From positions 186,001-250,000 of the forward strand of contig CAWIZY010000028.1 of NCBI GenBank assembly GCA_963840725.1: a stretch of DNA of 64,000 nt. Reading direction: 5' to 3'. The notes beneath the pieces were generated by a model. The model saw only the letters and a list, made by a program, of their open reading frames with translations, had not been told where the DNA came from and searched no databases. This DNA is from CAVWDU01 sp963840725. Lineage in GTDB: Bacteria; Pseudomonadota; Gammaproteobacteria; Pseudomonadales; Halieaceae. Numbering within the stretch: position 1 is the stretch's first letter; the number at the start of each line of letters is the position of its first letter. Both the position numbers and the translations under genes were made by a program. Positions 60,566 to 64,000 of the stretch are shown one piece after another.

Positions 60566-61429
60566 CTACGCGGATGACGCCAGACGCTCGGCAATGACCG
60601 CTCCATAACCCTGGCGATAGTCCGGATAACACAACGGGTAGGCTGAGTCATGTAGCCGTTGATTCCGACAGCGCTTGTGTCCGCTGCCCTCCCCGGAGCT
60701 TTCAGCATACTGAAGTTCGACGGCACCCAGGCGTTCGGCGATCCAGGATTCAACCTCTTGCAGGGGTGCGGGACAATCATCCACCCCATTGTAGACCGGC
60801 GCCAGCCCCCCGGCGTCGAGATTGACCAGGTGGGCCAGGAATCCGGCCGCATCATCCCTATGGATGCGATTACTGAACCGAAGGGGCTGGGGTGCACTGA
60901 GCCTGCCGGCAGCCAGCCGGTCAAGTAACCTGCCCTGAGGATCACCGTAAATACCTCCGAAGCGAACCACCGCGGCGGGCAAACCAGATGCTTGCAATTG
61001 TCGTTCCGCATCGATAATGGCCGCCGCTCTCGGCTCATCGGCAGCCAGAGGGGACGCCTCGTCGATCCAGCCACCGTCGCGCTCCGCATAAACGCGGGTG
61101 CTGGACACCATGATTACCAGGCGGGGTTGGTACTCGGCCAGCGCCGCAATGAGGTTCGCCATGGCTCTGCGAAAACCGGCGTCGTAGCCGGCGTCGGTAT
61201 AGGCTGTTGGCACCAGCGTGGCAATAACGACCGCCGGACGCTGGACGACGAGGAAGTCCAGCGAACCCGGCTGGGTGTAGTCAGCGGCGGGGCCACGCAG
61301 TTGGGGTGGCAGCTGCCGCGGTGAACGGCGGATACCCGTAACCTGATACGCCGAGCGCGGTAAACGTGCAGCCAGACGAATACCGAGATCGCCGCAGCCG
61401 ACAATACAAACGCGCTCGGACTCATTCAT
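60566..61429 (-). CDS. NAD(P)-dependent epimerase/dehydratase, YeeZ-like SDR
   Basis: A 287-residue extended SDR. ERVCIVGCGDLGIRLAARL is the Rossmann loop; VMVSSTRVYAERDGGWIDE holds the Ser and Tyr-containing region; VRFGGIYGDPQGRLLDRLAAG and RIHRDDAAGFLAHLV are typical of YeeZ/COG0451 proteins. Biochemical role unknown. The C-terminus ends in a region rich in Cys and Arg. It stands alone, divergent from the PilZ gene. Confidence 0.87.
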   Translation of the reverse strand: MNESERVCIVGCGDLGIRLAARLPRSAYQVTGIRRSPRQLPPQLRGPAADYTQPGSLDFLVVQRPAVVIATLVPTAYTDAGYDAGFRRAMANLIAALAEYQPRLVIMVSSTRVYAERDGGWIDEASPLAADEPRAAAIIDAERQLQASGLPAAVVRFGGIYGDPQGRLLDRLAAGRLSAPQPLRFSNRIHRDDAAGFLAHLVNLDAGGLAPVYNGVDDCPAPLQEVESWIAERLGAVELQYAESSGEGSGHKRCRNQRLHDSAYPLCYPDYRQGYGAVIAERLASSA

Positions 61430-61743
61430 AGCTGGCTGTTGCCACGGTGCGAGTCAGCACCCCCGCCACAAATACCGGCAAAGATCCTGTCTTCCCGTAC
61501 CTCGCCATGCAGGGCACAGCCTGCGATACCGCTCGCGGGTTCCGGGTGAGGATTCGCCCTGGTATTGAAGGTGCAGCACGTAGTGGCGATCATGTCTTTA
61601 TCCTGGGCGAGAGCCATGGCCTGCGGTCTAACTGGTTCAGGGTTTCTGGAGAAAACATCGATTTTCACTCCAGTTTTGAGAACTCGCTCACTATACTCGC
61701 TTGCACTAACAACAACCAAATAGCTGGCCGGGGTCTGATCATA

Positions 61744-62160
61744 TTGGAAAGTGAAAGGCGCAAACACAGTAGAGTCAGCGTCGAGCTGGCCATCTACATC
61801 GAAATCGTCCGACCCGGTTTTCGCAGCGAGTCGGAAAACCCTATTCTACGCTGTGAAACGGTAGACGTGTCCGTAGGTGGCTTGCTGTTGCGGGTGCCGA
61901 TGGCGATACCGAGTGGTTATACCCTGAACATTGCAGCTCCACTGGAAGATTGGACAGAAGAGCTTCGCCTCGTGGGTAAGGCCAAATGGTCGAGGCCGGT
62001 AGACTGCGGCGAGGACTATTGGGTTGGGCTGGAACTGCAGGAGACAACCCGCGAGGACATGGTTAAGTGGCATCGAATAGTGCAGCTGCTCCAGTACCGG
62101 GAGCTGTCGAAGCGGGACTCCACGGCAGTGGCGGGAGCGACCGTTACACACCGCAAATAG
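61744..62160 (+). CDS. PilZ-domain protein
   Basis: A 138-residue protein with the c-di-GMP-binding motifs RRKHSRVSVE (RxxxR) and DVSVGGLLL (D/NxSxxG), followed by a beta-barrel ending YWVGLELQ. It should sense cyclic di-GMP and affect motility, biofilm or polysaccharide output. The start is uncertain: TTG at 61744 directly precedes the domain; the frame is open back to 61447 but that part looks non-coding. It overlaps the end of the peptidase remnant by 17 bp. Confidence 0.8.
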   Translation: MESERRKHSRVSVELAIYIEIVRPGFRSESENPILRCETVDVSVGGLLLRVPMAIPSGYTLNIAAPLEDWTEELRLVGKAKWSRPVDCGEDYWVGLELQETTREDMVKWHRIVQLLQYRELSKRDSTAVAGATVTHRK

Positions 62161-63275
62161 GGCGTCGGCCTGGCTTTGAGCGAAAGCTCCCGTCGGCTTC
62201 GGCGGAGAGATACAAAAAAGCCGCGTAGGCCGCCACATTCTGATCCATTGCAGCGGGGTCAATCTTGTCCAGTGTATCGTCCGCCGTGTGGTGTACATCG
62301 AAATACTGCCAACCGTTCTGGTTCAGACTCACCACTGGCATACCGGCCTGCTTTAGATAGTACACATCGGGGCCGCCATAAGCGGCGTTATCACCGAGAC
62401 CGATTCCCAGCGGTTCCAGCACCGCACCCAGCGCGCGCGCCAGAGAAATTTTGTCGTCGGCGACCCCGGTCTGGAACCGCCAGAACCGGCCTGTGCCAAA
62501 GTCCGACTCAGTGCCCAGAATATGCTGGGGAAGCTCGGCCTTATGCCGCTCGGCATAGGCCTTGGCGCCGACCAGTCCTACCTCCTCCGAGCCAAACAAC
62601 ACCAGCCTGATGGTGCGTCGCGGCGATGTGGCCAACTGCTCAAGCAGCACCTTGCCCGCCGCCATGATAATGGCTACTCCAGCTCCGTCGTCTACTGCGC
62701 CTGTGCCCAGATCCCAGGAATCCAGATGTGCCCCCACAAGAATGATCTCCCCAGCGGCATCGCTGCCGGGGATTTCAGCGATCACATTGCCCGATTCGGC
62801 GGGCGGCATCAGTTGCGGTGTCATCAAAAGCCGCAGGCTGACAGTTTCGCCTCGCTGGAGAATGCGGCGTAGCTGGTCTGCATCAGGCCCCGCCAGCGCT
62901 GCCGCCCAGCCCGGTGATAGTCAGCGACTGAGGGTATGGCGAGAGTATGTCTGCACGCTCCTCTCCCCTTCGCCACATCGGCACCTGGAACGGCTCGACA
63001 CGAACATGGCTAAACCCCAGCGCCGTCAACTTGCGCACCGCCCAATCCAGGGCCCTGGCCTCCGCCGGCGTCCCCGCAGGCCGAGGTCCGACTTCAGTCG
63101 TCAACGACTCGACCAGCGAATAAGCGTGATTCTGCGTCAGCGCAAGCTCTGACAGCAATACTGCCTGCGCTTTCATGGCAGGGTCGATCAACTTCCCCGC
63201 AGGCTGCCCATGCGCTGGGGGCAGTAGCAACGCGCCAAGAAAGCAAATCAGAAGCGGGGCCGAAAGTGCGCGCAT
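62144..63275 (-). pseudogene. M28-family metallopeptidase remnant with internal deletion
   Basis: The N-terminal piece (from 63275) has a signal peptide (PLLICFLGALLLPPAHGQ), VGPRPAGTPAEARALDWAV and TITGLGGS, then reads into a stop at 62883. The downstream frame resumes with ALAGPDADQLRRILQRGET and carries all zinc ligands (HLDSWDLGTGAVDDG, GSEEVGLVG, GTESDFG, VHHTADDTLD). Joined, it would be ~378 residues, but family members have about 460-470; the missing segment corresponds to the PA-like insert after GLGGS. A deletion with frame loss near 62890-62905 explains it. The peptidase is probably inactive. Confidence 0.78.
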
Positions 63276-63306
63276 GGATCAAACTCCAGAAAAAAAACGC
63301 GTCTAG

Positions 63307-63582
63307 GGCACCTCTGAACAATGGCAATGCACTCAGGCTTTCAGGCAGATTCGCAATCAAGGCGCCGCTTTGAAGGCAGGCTGGTTGCCTGTCGAAAAGG
63401 GGCAACGTCGAGTGCGGGTTTGCCTGAAAGCCCCGCAGGGCGGGCCCTGAAGCGTCCAGATCAAGGGGGCGGCCATCCGTTTGCGCCGCTTGCCAAGGGT
63501 TACGGCCATTACCTGCGCGACGCGCCTTGCTCTGAACGCTTCAGAGCTCCGCTGAGCGCGATTGCCATTATTCAGAGGTGCC
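63307..63582. mobile_element. MITE-like element, 276 bp
   Basis: Terminal inverted repeats of 23 bp (GGCACCTCTGAA...; one mismatch) face each other at 63307-63329 and 63560-63582, flanked by CTAG direct repeats at 63303-63306 and 63583-63586. With the flanks the symmetry reaches 28 bp (GTCTAGGGCACC...). The interior has no transposase. Four-base CTAG target sites and length are typical of nonautonomous elements mobilised by IS5-type transposases. It sits just upstream of the M28 remnant. Confidence 0.82.
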
Positions 63583-63717
63583 CTAGACTAACGTGTTCCC
63601 GCCTCAACTGACCAGTGTTGTCCGGGCGCGCCCGGCCTGGCATCTGTCAACAGGCTGGCGCTATAGGTCGTGATGGCTGTACTCTGGTGCCTACAACCAA
63701 ACCAGGAGCCCGCCGCA

Positions 63718-64000
63718 ATGGCCCTCAATCGCAGAGTATTCACCCTCAGTGCCCTTGGTGCCCTCGCCTCAGCCACTGCGGGGCCCGTGCTGTGCGCAAC
63801 CGCTGATGAAAAAAATCGCCGCTGGGTTCTGGCATCACGTCCCCAGGGCAAACCAACCCTGGAAAATTTCCGTCTTGAGACTGCAGCGGTACCGCAACCC
63901 GGAGCCGGACAAGTCCTGCTGAAAACCCGCTACCTGTCGCTGGACCCCTATATGCGCGGTCGCATGAATGCGGGTAAGAGCTATGCTGCCCGGGTTGAAC
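63718..64000 (+). CDS. Zinc-free MDR reductase with N-terminal export signal (partial)
   Basis: The first 94 residues of a protein cut by the window end. NRRVFTLSALGALASATAGPVLCA looks like a Tat or Sec signal; ANRRWVLASRPQGKPTLENF-type and PGAGQVLLKTRYLSLDPYMRGRM are the start of NADP-dependent 2-alkenal/curcumin reductases (CurA family). AGGAG precedes the ATG. A signal peptide on a normally cytoplasmic NADPH enzyme is unusual. Confidence 0.8.
   Translation, partial: MALNRRVFTLSALGALASATAGPVLCATADEKNRRWVLASRPQGKPTLENFRLETAAVPQPGAGQVLLKTRYLSLDPYMRGRMNAGKSYAARVE

Noticed and set aside
61426..61767. 113-residue minus-strand ORF before the PilZ gene
   Set aside because: No family resemblance, and it overlaps the SDR start and the PilZ leader; regarded as chance.
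1..64000. tRNA, rRNA or integrated phage
   Set aside because: No cloverleaf-like or rRNA-like stretches and no integrase, capsid or tail genes were seen.

Overview
The window looks like a chromosomal segment of an aerobic, probably marine gammaproteobacterium. A Cellvibrionales/Halieaceae-type relative is a guess from gene content: a tandem glgC glycogen locus, an ECF RpoE-ChrR photo-oxidative stress module, wax-ester synthase, type I sulfatase, AGPS-like FAD oxidase and MscS-BON channel. DNA is GC-rich (roughly 58-60% by eye) and coding density is high. No rRNA, tRNA, CRISPR array, prophage or intact transposase was seen.

Layout. (1) 0.4-15.8 kb, minus strand: a glycogen/alpha-glucan run read as glgB, glgP, glgC, pgm, glgC, GH57 amylase, malQ, followed by a sulfate-activation trio cysC, sat and a DHH phosphoesterase. 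No glycogen synthase (glgA) is present. (2) 16-25 kb: an esterase-EEP phosphatase pair, arfB, a rare three-domain protein (PQQ-type sugar dehydrogenase, cytochrome c5, sulfatase), a FieF-type cation exporter, a SYLF protein and two convergent aminotransferases. (3) 26-30.6 kb: a WS/DGAT acyltransferase with a Lys-rich repetitive tail, a TIGR01777 epimerase and a sirtuin. (4) 30.7-39.5 kb: a photo-oxidative stress island with folE, a degenerate histidine kinase, phrB, a flavin oxidoreductase-DUF1365-cfa operon and rpoE-chrR. Four start regions here carry the same spaced promoter, TGA(T/A)CC-N16-CGTA, so the ECF sigma factor very likely controls the whole island. (5) 39.7-47.1 kb: envelope and osmotic stress genes (DUF2254, PLDc_N microprotein, CsbD, MscS-BON, an NtrC-type regulator, and a YqjD/YqjE/YqjK-like trio) ending in a truncated AI-2E transporter. 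(6) 47.1-50.5 kb: a frameshifted thiolase coupled to an AGPS-like FAD oxidase. (7) 50.6-55.2 kb: a vitamin B12 uptake operon (btuB, cobO, btuC, btuD) behind a cobalamin riboswitch. (8) 55.6-64 kb: putA, a hydrolase, an SDR, a PilZ protein, a decayed M28 peptidase, a 276-bp MITE-like element and the start of an MDR reductase.

Recurrent features are short tandem repeats (11, 12, 15, 20, 21 and 36 bp units) at gene ends or in low-complexity coding tails, and several genes with apparent frameshifts or deletions (thiolase, M28 peptidase, AI-2E fragment). The strongest candidates for novelty are the dehydrogenase-cytochrome-sulfatase fusion, the compact RpoE-ChrR regulon containing folE and a pseudokinase, and the WS/DGAT with a histone-H1-like tail.
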